This document shows, piece after piece, positions 1-7,308 of a DNA stretch of 10,521 nucleotides. The stretch comes from Beijerinckiaceae bacterium (GTDB taxonomy: Bacteria; Pseudomonadota; Alphaproteobacteria; Rhizobiales; Beijerinckiaceae), in NCBI GenBank assembly GCA_027346205.1, contig DAIESR010000043.1, forward strand, positions 1 through 10,521, read 5' to 3'. The notes below the pieces were generated by a model. The model was not told the DNA's origin. It did not search any database and saw nothing but the letters and a program-made list of their open reading frames with translations. The position numbers and the translations under genes are program-made. How positions within the stretch are numbered: the stretch's first letter is position 1; the number at the start of each line of letters is the position of its first letter.

Positions 1-797
1 GAAATCGTCTTGCGCCCATGCTCCAAGGCGATCTGCGGCATGGCCCCATTCATGAAGGCGAGCAACGTTTGCTTGACGATGAAATAGGCGCGCAAATGTT
101 TCTCGCGCGTCACTTTGATCTTCTGAGCGAGTGGCGAGACGAATCCATAGGACAGGAGAATGCCGCCAAAAGTGCCCACCAGCGCCGACCCGATAAGCCC
201 GCCGAGAAGCTCCGGCGATTGATTCAGCGAGCCCATCGCCTTGATAACGCCGAGCACCGCCGCGACAATGCCGAGCGCAGGCATGGCGTCGCTCACAGCC
301 ATCAGCGAATGATAGGGCTTCAGCCGGTCATGCGTGATGGTTTCCATCTCTTCATCCATCAGCGACTCGATTTCATGCGTCTTGGCATTACCAACGATGA
401 GCAGACGAACGTAATCGCAGATGAAAGACGTCAAAACCCGATCTTTGAGGACATTTGGAAAATTCTTGAAGATTTCCGATTCGTCTGGATTGTCGACATG
501 CGTCTCCACCTCGTTGCGAGCCTTGCCGCGCAATTCTCGCATCAGCGCATAGAGGATACCCAAAACGTCGAGATAATCACGCTGGCTGGGCATACGGCCC
601 ACAATCCCGTCCACCACCGCCCGGCCCGTATCCTTTATGGTTGAGAGAGAATTGGCGACCACAAATGTACCGAGCGCGGCGCCCGCGATCATCAAATATT
701 CGAACGGTTGCCAAATGACGGATAGATGCCCACCCTCCGCGGCATAACTGCCGATGATGGCGCCCACTGCTATGATGGTGCCGATCAGAAAACTCAA
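1..797 (-). CDS. motA: Flagellar motor stator protein MotA (3' end missing)
   Basis: MotA forms, with MotB, the inner-membrane proton channel that powers flagellar rotation. The visible 265 residues begin MSFLIGTIIAVGAIIGSY, a first membrane helix, followed by GGHLSVIWQPFEYLMIAG, the second. The cytoplasmic loop carries R90 and E98, and the later helices carry P173 (in AMPALGIVAAVLG) and P222 (in GFVSPLAQK). These four fall at the same numbers as the residues known to matter in E. coli MotA. Helices 3 and 4 are visible at about 170-187 and 199-220. The gene runs off the left edge; full-length MotA is about 285-295 residues, so some 20-30 are missing. The start is a TTG at 795-797, chosen because AAGGAG (806-811 on the opposite strand) sits 8 nt upstream and no in-frame ATG is near. 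It is divergent from the DUF1217-flgF-fliI run, as in rhizobial flagellar loci. Identification is secure; the TTG start is likely. Confidence 0.96.
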   Translation of the reverse strand, partial: MSFLIGTIIAVGAIIGSYAAEGGHLSVIWQPFEYLMIAGAALGTFVVANSLSTIKDTGRAVVDGIVGRMPSQRDYLDVLGILYALMRELRGKARNEVETHVDNPDESEIFKNFPNVLKDRVLTSFICDYVRLLIVGNAKTHEIESLMDEEMETITHDRLKPYHSLMAVSDAMPALGIVAAVLGVIKAMGSLNQSPELLGGLIGSALVGTFGGILLSYGFVSPLAQKIKVTREKHLRAYFIVKQTLLAFMNGAMPQIALEHGRKTI

Positions 798-820
798 AAT
801 TCCGGCTCCTTCCGCTACGA

Positions 821-845
821 AGGCTCAGCCGTAAGCTGAGAGCCT
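821..845. repeat. Inverted repeat / hairpin in the motA leader
   Basis: Two nested pairings are possible. CTCAGC (824-829) and GCTGAG (835-840) form a 6-bp stem with a 5-nt loop. Alternatively AGGCTC (821-826) pairs with GAGCCT (840-845). The element lies about 10 bp upstream of the motA ribosome site (806-811), so it could affect motA translation or be an operator in the divergent region. The function is unknown. Confidence 0.5.
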
Positions 846-937
846 TGCCTGAAGCTTAAATTCACTCGGCAAATACCGGTCAAATCCACAGCGATCGAAA
901 TACCCGTCGCTCGCCATAGCGTCAGGCTCAGGCAAGG
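843..937. repeat. 10-bp inverted repeat pair in the motA / DUF1217 divergent region
   Basis: CCTTGCCTGA (843-852) is the exact reverse complement of TCAGGCAAGG (928-937). The arms are 75 bp apart and both lie between the divergent starts of motA (797) and the DUF1217 gene (981). They could be paired binding sites of a flagellar regulator; this is inference from position alone. The left arm overlaps the 821-845 hairpin. Nothing else in the 183-bp gap was recognised except a GAAGGGG ribosome site just before 981. Confidence 0.45.
855..883 (-). promoter_or_regulatory. Candidate sigma70-type promoter of motA
   Basis: Read on the minus strand, TTGACC (878-883) is followed after 17 nt by TTTAAG (855-860). 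These match the -35 and -10 consensus at 5/6 and 4/6 positions. Transcription would begin near 848 and give a leader of about 50 nt holding the 821-845 hairpin and the AAGGAG ribosome site. This is a by-eye match only. No flagellar sigma28-type site was convincing. Confidence 0.3.
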
Positions 938-980
938 GATCCGCGTCTAGACAGGTAAAGATACTGCGGAAGGGGTCACC

Positions 981-1760
981 ATGCTCACCGCCACACTACT
1001 GTATAACGTGATCACGCGGGATTACCCGACATCACTGGCCAATGCCGCGAAACAGCCGACGGCAGAGCGTTCGACGAAGGATTTTCTCGCCAATATCGGG
1101 AAAATCACTTCAGCGAAGCAGCTCGTCGGCAATTCGCAGCTCTATAATTATGTGATGACGGCTTTCGGCTTGCAGGACATGGCCTATGCCAAGGCTCTGA
1201 TCACAAAGGTCCTCAATGGCGGGACCGCGGCGTCAGGGCTCGCGCAAAAACTTCACGATCCGCGCTATACCGCGCTCGTTAATACGTTCAATTTCGCCGT
1301 CACTGGCGCTGCTACGACGAGCGATACGACGGCCATGCAAAAGGTGGTCAGCAATTATAACGAGCAGACGCTCGAAACCACCACGGGTCAGCAGAATCAG
1401 GGCGCACAGCAAGCGCTTTATTTCAAGCGCATGGCGCCCAACATCAAGGACGTCTATGGCATCCTCGCCGATAGGACCGTGCTGCAGGTGGTCGAGACCG
1501 CGTTCGGCCTCCCGGCGACACTGTCGCTCCAAAATATCGACACGCAGGCGAAAGAGATCTCGCAATTGCTGGATGTGAGCAAATTGCAGGACCCGACCTA
1601 TCTGAACAAATTCCTCGAACGCTTCACTGCAACCTATGACGCCGTAAATCCTTCTGGAGGCATGTCATCGACGCCAACCAATGCGCTGCTCGTAACGTCG
1701 ACCGGCATCAGCTCGAGTCTTCTCCTGAGCCTTGCCAATCTGAAACGTGGAGGCTCATAA
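981..1760 (+). CDS. DUF1217 flagellar-locus protein
   Basis: This is a 259-residue protein of the DUF1217 family, which occurs in alphaproteobacterial flagellar clusters next to flgF. Its exact role is not established. The family hallmark is visible at about residues 60-100: AFGLQDMAYAKALITKVL, then LAQKLHDPRYTALVNTFNF. A second, diverged copy of the same pattern follows at about 170-215 (VVETAFGLPATLSLQ, then LQDPTYLNKFLERF), so the protein seems to be built from two related helical units. No signal peptide, membrane segment or cysteine is seen. The ATG at 981 is preceded by GAAGGGG at a normal distance. The gene ends 4 nt before the flgF start and its last codons carry the flgF ribosome site, so the two are almost certainly cotranscribed. 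A part in rod or hook assembly, for example as a chaperone or structural accessory, is inference from position. Confidence 0.88.
   Translation: MLTATLLYNVITRDYPTSLANAAKQPTAERSTKDFLANIGKITSAKQLVGNSQLYNYVMTAFGLQDMAYAKALITKVLNGGTAASGLAQKLHDPRYTALVNTFNFAVTGAATTSDTTAMQKVVSNYNEQTLETTTGQQNQGAQQALYFKRMAPNIKDVYGILADRTVLQVVETAFGLPATLSLQNIDTQAKEISQLLDVSKLQDPTYLNKFLERFTATYDAVNPSGGMSSTPTNALLVTSTGISSSLLLSLANLKRGGS
1749..1753 (+). promoter_or_regulatory. Ribosome binding site that fixes the flgF start
   Basis: GGAGG lies 11 nt before the GTG at 1765 and inside the last codons of the DUF1217 gene. It rules out the in-frame GTG at 1747, which overlaps the site and has no site of its own. Starting at 1765 gives MQSEPYVALSAQ, the usual FlgF N-terminus. 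Confidence 0.6.
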
Positions 1761-1764
1761 GCTC

Positions 1765-2604
1765 GTGCAATCAGAACCCTATGTCGCGCTTTCGGCCCAG
1801 GTCACCCTCGAACGGCGGCTGACAACCCTCGCGCTCAATGTCGCCAATATGAATACGATTGGCTATCGGGGCACGGGTGTCAGCTTCAGCACCTATATTT
1901 CGCAGAAGGGTGACAAGCCGGTGGCTTATGCGACGGCCGGCCATGATTACATTACGCGAACTCAAGGCCCGCTCATCAAAACTGATAACCCGCTTGATGT
2001 TGCCGTCAATGGGGAGGGATGGATCGCCATTCAGACCCCCGCCGGCACCGCCTACACGCGCGACGGCCGCATGCGCATGCAAGCGAATGGCGCCCTGCAG
2101 ACGCTCAATGGTTACGCGGTACTCGATGCGGGTGGCGCACCGATCCTTCTCAACCCGAATGCTGGAGCACCGATCATCGCCAAGGACGGCATGATCCGTC
2201 AGGATGGCCGACAGCTCGGGGCGGTCGGCCTGTTTCAAATCCCGAGCAATATAAAATTCACGCGCTTCGACAATTCCGCTGTCATTCCAGACAAGCCGGC
2301 AACGCCGATCCTTGATTTCGATGCTAATGGCGTTATCCAGGGCCATCTAGAAGGATCGAACGTCAATCCGGTCCTCGAATTGGCGAAACTCATGATGATG
2401 TCCCGCACTTTCGACAGCGTGACAAACGCCACTCAAAACACGGAAAACTCCCTGAAGGATGCGGTAAAAACCCTGGGCGACGTATCGTCCTTATCTGCAT
2501 GCATCACTTCGCCGAGAGGCATGCCTGGAAGCTGCATCTCACCGAATGGGTTCTTCCATATTTCATCGATGGCCAGATGCCTGTCGAAAGGACTGTCTTC
2601 GTGA
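1765..2604 (+). CDS. flgF: Flagellar basal-body proximal rod protein FlgF with an extra C-terminal tail
   Basis: FlgF is one of the axial proteins of the flagellar rod that links the MS ring to the hook. The N-terminal rod motif is clear: MQSEPYVALSAQ, then LALNVANMNTIGYRG at residues 22-36. The middle carries the FlgE/F/G core NPLDVAVNGEGWIAIQTP followed by AYTRDGRM. The C-terminal rod helix reads GSNVNPVLELAKLMMMSRTF. Homologues usually end close to the KTLG seen here at residues 235-238, at about 240-250 residues. This one continues about 41 residues to 279, through a tail with three cysteines (starting at C246 of LSACITSPRG) and no resemblance to FlgF that I recognise. The stop TGA overlaps the fliI GTG start (GTGA, 2601-2604), so reading through the tail delivers ribosomes to fliI. 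The tail could be a true extension, a lost stop codon or a sequencing error. Confidence 0.95.
   Translation: MQSEPYVALSAQVTLERRLTTLALNVANMNTIGYRGTGVSFSTYISQKGDKPVAYATAGHDYITRTQGPLIKTDNPLDVAVNGEGWIAIQTPAGTAYTRDGRMRMQANGALQTLNGYAVLDAGGAPILLNPNAGAPIIAKDGMIRQDGRQLGAVGLFQIPSNIKFTRFDNSAVIPDKPATPILDFDANGVIQGHLEGSNVNPVLELAKLMMMSRTFDSVTNATQNTENSLKDAVKTLGDVSSLSACITSPRGMPGSCISPNGFFHISSMARCLSKGLSS
2587..2592 (+). promoter_or_regulatory. Ribosome binding site that fixes the fliI start
   Basis: AAAGGA is placed 8 nt before the GTG at 2601. The upstream in-frame ATGs at 2499 and 2577 lack such a site. The GTG gives the usual FliI N-terminus and overlaps the flgF stop codon. Confidence 0.65.
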
Positions 2605-3926
2605 ATGCGCTTGGGCAGCTCGACCACGCGGTCAATTTCGGCTTGGAGGAATTGACCAGGCTGCGGATCAGCGGCACCGTCACCGAAGTCACTCCGACTT
2701 ATTACCGGATTAACGGTCTGTCGAATTTCGTCAAACTCGGCGAATGCATCGGGATCAACCATGGCGAATCAACCCAGCTCGCCGAGGTCGTTCGCATCGA
2801 TGCGACAGGATCGACGGTGAAAACTTTCGAGGCGCAGGTCGCGGCCGGCCTCGGCGATACGGCCTATCGCATCGGTCCCTTGCATGTCGCGCCAGACGCG
2901 AGCTGGAAAGGCCGCGTCATCGATGCGCTCGGCCGGCCGATCGATGGTGCCGGCGCTCTGCGCCGCGGCGAACATGCCTCGCCGATCGAATCCCCTCCAC
3001 CGGCGGCACTGCGGCGCGCGCGGGTGAAGACGCCGCTAAAGACCGGCGTGCGCATCATCGATCTTTTCATGCCGATTTGTGCTGGTCAAAGGATTGGCGT
3101 CTTTGCCGGCTCAGGTGTCGGCAAATCGACCTTGCTCGGCATGATGGCAGCCTCGAAAGGCTTCGACAGCGTCGTCATCTCGCTCGTCGGCGAGCGTGGC
3201 CGCGAGGTGCGGGAGTTTCTGGACGATTCGCTTGGCGCCAATCGCAAAGTCGCCGTCACAGTCGTCGCAACGGGTGACGAAAGTCCGATGATGCGCCGCT
3301 TAGCGCCCAAGACGGCCATGACCATCGCCGAATTTTTTCGCGACCGCGGCGAGAATGTCCTTTTGATCGTCGATTCGGTCACGCGTTTCGCCCATGCGGC
3401 GCGCGATGTCGCGCTCGCGGCTGGCGAACCCGCCGTCGCGCGGGGCTATGCGCCGAGCGTCTTCAGCGATCTGCCCAAATTGCTCGAGCGCGCAGGCCCC
3501 GGTGAGGAGGGCAGCGGATCGATCACCGGCATATTCTCGGTGCTGGTCGACGGCGACGATCATAACGACCCGGTCGCCGACAATATTCGCGGCACGCTCG
3601 ACGGACATATCGTCCTCGATCGCGCCATTGCCGATCAAGGTCGATTTCCCGCTGTCAATATCTTGACCTCCATTTCGCGCCTTGCCCAGCATGTCTGGAC
3701 CAAGGAACAGCAGGTCCTCGTGATGAAGCTCAAGGCGATGATCGCCCGCTTTGAAGATACGCGCGATCTACGCCTCATGGGCGGCTATCAGCCAGGGCAG
3801 GACGGCGATCTCGATCAGGCGGTCGCGCTCGTGCCGAAGCTCTATGATTCAGTCGTGCAATCACCGACATCACCGATGAGTCGCGACGCCTTTCTTGAGC
3901 TTGCCGAGGCGCTGCAAGCGCAATAG
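2601..3926 (+). CDS. fliI: Flagellum-specific type III export ATPase FliI
   Basis: FliI is the hexameric ATPase at the cytoplasmic base of the flagellar type III export apparatus, working with FliH and FliJ to feed rod, hook and filament subunits into the channel. At 441 residues the length fits the family. The N-terminal beta domain (MNALGQLDHAVNFG, then ISGTVTEVTPTYYRI) is followed by the F1-ATPase-like core. The Walker A loop GSGVGKST is at residues 170-177 and the catalytic glutamate is E198 in GERGREV. Walker B is LLIVDSVTR with D258. A typical RGYAPSVFSDLPKLLERAG and a helical C-terminal domain complete it. The GTG at 2601 was chosen for its AAAGGA site 8 nt upstream and its GTGA overlap with the flgF stop, which suggests translational coupling. 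It is the last flagellar gene here; the following genes are convergent and unrelated. Confidence 0.96.
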   Translation: MNALGQLDHAVNFGLEELTRLRISGTVTEVTPTYYRINGLSNFVKLGECIGINHGESTQLAEVVRIDATGSTVKTFEAQVAAGLGDTAYRIGPLHVAPDASWKGRVIDALGRPIDGAGALRRGEHASPIESPPPAALRRARVKTPLKTGVRIIDLFMPICAGQRIGVFAGSGVGKSTLLGMMAASKGFDSVVISLVGERGREVREFLDDSLGANRKVAVTVVATGDESPMMRRLAPKTAMTIAEFFRDRGENVLLIVDSVTRFAHAARDVALAAGEPAVARGYAPSVFSDLPKLLERAGPGEEGSGSITGIFSVLVDGDDHNDPVADNIRGTLDGHIVLDRAIADQGRFPAVNILTSISRLAQHVWTKEQQVLVMKLKAMIARFEDTRDLRLMGGYQPGQDGDLDQAVALVPKLYDSVVQSPTSPMSRDAFLELAEALQAQ

Positions 3927-3945
3927 GGGAAGCCTTCGCCTCCCC
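3926..3945 (+). terminator. Possible terminator hairpin after fliI
   Basis: GGGGA (3926-3930) pairs with TCCCC (3941-3945). After one A-C mismatch, GC pairs with GC around a CTTC loop. The hairpin starts on the last base of the fliI stop codon. It is followed by ATTCTCTCCC, pyrimidine-rich but not a true T-run, so intrinsic termination is uncertain. Confidence 0.4.
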
Positions 3946-4000
3946 ATTCTCTCCCGAAGAAAACTCCGCTGAAGAGGCCGATCGCAAAACGCCTTGAACG

Positions 4001-4015
4001 AACGGCGCCACCGTT
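4001..4015 (-). terminator. Weak hairpin in the convergent gap, possibly ending the efflux operon
   Basis: AACGG (4001-4005) and CCGTT (4011-4015) form a 5-bp stem with a 5-nt loop about 50 nt past the permease stop codon. There is no clear T-run on either strand. It is the best candidate in the 136-bp convergent gap for a minus-strand terminator, but weak. Confidence 0.2.
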
Positions 4016-4062
4016 ACTGTGGCCGGGAGCTTAGTGCGGCTTGGCGCAGAAGGTGCACTCTT

Positions 4063-7000
4063 CTACTCGGCGGCGGCGCGCTGCCCCGGATCGGCGGCAA
4101 TTTCGGCCACAGGTCCAGCATCTGCCTTGCCCTTGCGTCCACGTGTCAGGAAACGGCTCAGGCGATCCATGTAAAGAAAGATCACTGGCACCGTATAAAG
4201 TGTCAGCACTTGGCTGACCGCAAGGCCACCGACAATGGCGAAACCGAGCGGTCGGCGCAGTTCGGAGCCGGTGCCCGTGCCGAGCATCAACGGCAAGCCA
4301 CCGAGAATAGCGGCCATGGTCGTCATCATGATCGGACGGAAGCGCACGACCGCGGCGGAATAAATCGCGTCGCGCGGCGATAGGCCCTGATTGCGCATTC
4401 CCTGCAAGGTAAAATCGATCATCATGATCGCATTCTTCTTCACAATGCCGATCAAGAGAATGATTCCGATGAGCGCTATCACGCTCAGATCATAACCGGA
4501 GACGATGAGAATCAGCAGCGCGCCAACACCGGCCGAGGGCAGTGTCGAAAGGATCGTCACGGGATGGATATAGCTCTCATAGAGCATGCCCAGAATGACA
4601 TAGACGGCGATGATCGCAGCGAGCAGTAGATAAGGCTGGTTGCTCAGCGATTTCTGGAAGGCCTGCGCCGTGCCCTGGAAACTACCCGTCAGCGTGATCG
4701 GCTTGCCGAGTTCCGCCTCGATCTTTTTGATCGCATCGACCGCCTGTCCGAGTGCCATACCGGGCCTCAGATTGAAGCTCAACGTTACCGCCGGAAACTG
4801 GCCCTGATGATTGATCGAAAGATAGCTCGTGCGGTTAGTGTCGAATTTCGCGAATGTTGAGAGCGGCACCAACTGACCGTTGAGCGGTGATTTGACATAG
4901 ATCTTGGCGAGAATCGAAGGATCTGCCTGCAAGGCAGGCTTGATCTCCAGAATCACGTGATATTGCGAGAGCTGGGTGAAATATTGCGCCACTTGGCGCT
5001 GCCCTATCGCATCATAGAGCGTATCGTCGATGAGCTGCGGCTGAATGCCGAAGCGCGCTGCCGTATCGCGGTCGATGGTGATCGAAACGATCGGCGCGTC
5101 GGTCTGCTGGTCGCTCGCAACATCTTGCAATTGCGGCAGCCCGCGCAATTTCTCATACATGCGCGGCGCCCATTCATTGAGCTCGTCGAGATTAGCGTCT
5201 TGCAACGTATATTGATATTCGGTTCGCGACAGCTTTCCGCCGACGCGGAAATCCTGCAGCACTTGCAAGAACAATTTGACGCCTTCGACCTTGGCGAGTT
5301 GAGGCCGCAGCCGGTTGAGGATCTCCTGGGCCGAGGCATTACGCTCCGAGCGCGGCTTGAGACCCATCCAGAAGCGTCCGACATTCTCCGACAACGAGCC
5401 GGCAGTTGGACCAACGGCATAGGCAAAAGATTGGATATCGGGATCCTTCGCCACGATCTTGGCGAGCGCCTCTTGCCGCTTCGTCATCGCCGCGAGCGAT
5501 ATGTCCTGCGCCGCCTCGGAAAAGCCGACGATCTGACCAGTATCCTGCTCCGGGAAAAAGCCTTTCGGGATCATCACGTAGAGCGTGACATTGAGAGCGA
5601 TGGTGAGCAGCACGCTCATCAATGTAATAAACGGATGCGCCAGCACGGTGCGAAGGCCGCGGGCATAAAAGGCGGCGAGATGCTCGAATCCCGCCTCGAT
5701 CCAGCGATAAAGGCGGCCATGCTTTTCGTCGCTCGGCCGCTTCAGCCAGCGCGCACACATCATCGGGCTCAAGGTCAAGGCGACGACAGCCGAGACCATG
5801 ATCGTCACAGTGACCGTCACGGCGAATTCCCGGAACAGGCGGCCGACAATGCCGCCCATGAAGAACAGCGGGATGAAGACGGCGACAAGCGAAATGCTCA
5901 TCGAGATGATGGTAAAGCCGATCTCGCCGGCGCCCTTGAAGGCAGCCTGCAGCGGGCTCATCCCCTCTTCGATGTGGCGATAGATGTTTTCAAGCATCAC
6001 GATCGCATCGTCGACGACGAAGCCGACGGCAATGGTGAGCGCCATCAAGGAGAGATTGTCGAGACTGTAGCCGAGTTGATGCATCACCGCGAACGTGCCG
6101 AGGATCGACATCGGAATGGTGATGCCCGGGATGATCGTCGCCCACAGATTGCGCAGAAACAGAAAGATAACAGTAATGACGAGGGCAATCGTCACCAGCA
6201 TGGTGATCTGCACATCATCCACGGAAGCGCGAATCGTCTGCGTTCGATCGAGAATGGTGAACACTTTGATCGAAGGCGGCATCGCCGCCTTGATGCGCGG
6301 CAATTCGGCTTCGATCTTGTCCACCGTCTCGATGACATTGGCGCCAGGCTGCTTGAAGATGAGCAGCTGAACGCCGCGCGTGCCATTCTGCCAGGCGGCG
6401 ACATGCGTGTTTTCGGGCGCGTCTATGGCGCGGCCAACGTCCTTGATACGGATCGGCGCGCCATGACGATAGGCGATGACGATATTGTTCCAGGGCTCCG
6501 CCGCCAGAATCTGATCATTCGTATAGACGGTGAAATTCTGATGTGGTCCGTCGAAATTGCCCTTCGGCGAATTGACGGTCGCAACCGTGATGACGGATCT
6601 CACCTGTTCTAGGCTTAGGCCGAGCGAGGCGAGTTTGGCCGGGTCGACCTGTATGCGCACGGCGGGCTTCTGCTCGCCCATGATCATGATCTGACCGACT
6701 CCGGCGATCTGGCTCAATTGCTGTGCCAAAACCGTGTCGGCATAATTGTCGATCACGGTAATCGGCAAGGCCTCGGAATTGACGGCGAGCAGAAGAATCG
6801 GCGAATCGGATGGGTTGATCTTGCGATAGGTCGGCGGGCTCGGCAGATTCTTCGGCAATTGTCCGCTGGCGGCATTGATCGCGGCCAGGACATCCTGACC
6901 CGCCGCATCAATGTTCCGATCGAGATCGAATTGCGCCGTGATGGACGTGGTGCCAAGCCCACTCGACGAGGTCAATGAAGCGAGCCCCGGAATCTGCGCC

Positions 7001-7212
7001 AATTGGCGCTCGAGCGGTGTGGCGACCGACGAGGCCATGGTCTCCGGCGAAGCGCCGGGCAGATTGGCCGACACGGAAATAGTCGGGAAATCGACCTGCG
7101 GCAGCGGCGCGCGCGGCAGCAGCGGATAGGCGACGATGCCGACGAGCGCGATGGCTGCCATCAGCAATGATGTGGCAATGGGCCTTTGGATAAAGGGCGC
7201 GGAAATATTCAT
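4063..7212 (-). CDS. RND multidrug efflux permease (HAE-1 family, MdtB/MdtC-like)
   Basis: This is an inner-membrane proton/substrate antiporter of the resistance-nodulation-division superfamily, the trimeric pump of a tripartite efflux system. Its 1049 residues match the usual 1020-1060. The N-terminus MNISAPFIQRPIATSLLMAA begins the first helix. Two large periplasmic loops (about 31-335 and 550-860) separate helix bundles at about 335-545 and 860-1020, the expected 12-helix layout. The proton-relay pair D401-D402 lies in GFVVDDAIVMLENI (helix 4). The partner lysine is K926 in GIVKKNAIMMIDF (helix 10), equivalent to AcrB D407, D408 and K940. IPKGFFPEQDTGQ at about 548-560 is a typical HAE-1 motif. 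The MdtB/MdtC and MuxB/MuxC systems use two different permeases, but only one is present here. It lies 96 nt downstream of the adaptor gene and is probably cotranscribed; its own ribosome site is weak. Substrates cannot be read from sequence. Confidence 0.95.
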   Translation of the reverse strand: MNISAPFIQRPIATSLLMAAIALVGIVAYPLLPRAPLPQVDFPTISVSANLPGASPETMASSVATPLERQLAQIPGLASLTSSSGLGTTSITAQFDLDRNIDAAGQDVLAAINAASGQLPKNLPSPPTYRKINPSDSPILLLAVNSEALPITVIDNYADTVLAQQLSQIAGVGQIMIMGEQKPAVRIQVDPAKLASLGLSLEQVRSVITVATVNSPKGNFDGPHQNFTVYTNDQILAAEPWNNIVIAYRHGAPIRIKDVGRAIDAPENTHVAAWQNGTRGVQLLIFKQPGANVIETVDKIEAELPRIKAAMPPSIKVFTILDRTQTIRASVDDVQITMLVTIALVITVIFLFLRNLWATIIPGITIPMSILGTFAVMHQLGYSLDNLSLMALTIAVGFVVDDAIVMLENIYRHIEEGMSPLQAAFKGAGEIGFTIISMSISLVAVFIPLFFMGGIVGRLFREFAVTVTVTIMVSAVVALTLSPMMCARWLKRPSDEKHGRLYRWIEAGFEHLAAFYARGLRTVLAHPFITLMSVLLTIALNVTLYVMIPKGFFPEQDTGQIVGFSEAAQDISLAAMTKRQEALAKIVAKDPDIQSFAYAVGPTAGSLSENVGRFWMGLKPRSERNASAQEILNRLRPQLAKVEGVKLFLQVLQDFRVGGKLSRTEYQYTLQDANLDELNEWAPRMYEKLRGLPQLQDVASDQQTDAPIVSITIDRDTAARFGIQPQLIDDTLYDAIGQRQVAQYFTQLSQYHVILEIKPALQADPSILAKIYVKSPLNGQLVPLSTFAKFDTNRTSYLSINHQGQFPAVTLSFNLRPGMALGQAVDAIKKIEAELGKPITLTGSFQGTAQAFQKSLSNQPYLLLAAIIAVYVILGMLYESYIHPVTILSTLPSAGVGALLILIVSGYDLSVIALIGIILLIGIVKKNAIMMIDFTLQGMRNQGLSPRDAIYSAAVVRFRPIMMTTMAAILGGLPLMLGTGTGSELRRPLGFAIVGGLAVSQVLTLYTVPVIFLYMDRLSRFLTRGRKGKADAGPVAEIAADPGQRAAAE

Positions 7213-7308
7213 GCGGCTTGTTTCGCCCGATCCTGCGATCCTATGGCAGCCAGCCGCCGCAATCCTTCGGACTCACGTTTCACGGCTGCTCGGTTCCCTC
7301 TTTTGGCG

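Noticed and set aside
18..644. 208-codon open frame on the plus strand at the left edge
   Set aside because: It is antisense to motA, whose four functional residues match E. coli numbering.
1747..1764. Earlier GTG start for flgF
   Set aside because: It overlaps the GGAGG site itself and would add six residues before the conserved N-terminus.
2499..2600. N-terminal extension of FliI from ATG 2499 or ATG 2577
   Set aside because: Neither ATG has a ribosome site. The GTG at 2601 has AAAGGA 8 nt upstream, gives the usual FliI N-terminus and overlaps the flgF stop.
4048..4064. Hairpin AGAAG/CTTCT at the end of the permease gene
   Set aside because: A 5-bp AT-containing stem overlapping the stop codon, without a T-run, is too weak to call.
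4957..6612. 551-codon open frame on the plus strand opposite the RND permease
   Set aside because: The minus-strand permease is unmistakable. The antisense product is rich in R, H and D with no domain, which is a codon-bias shadow of a GC-rich gene.
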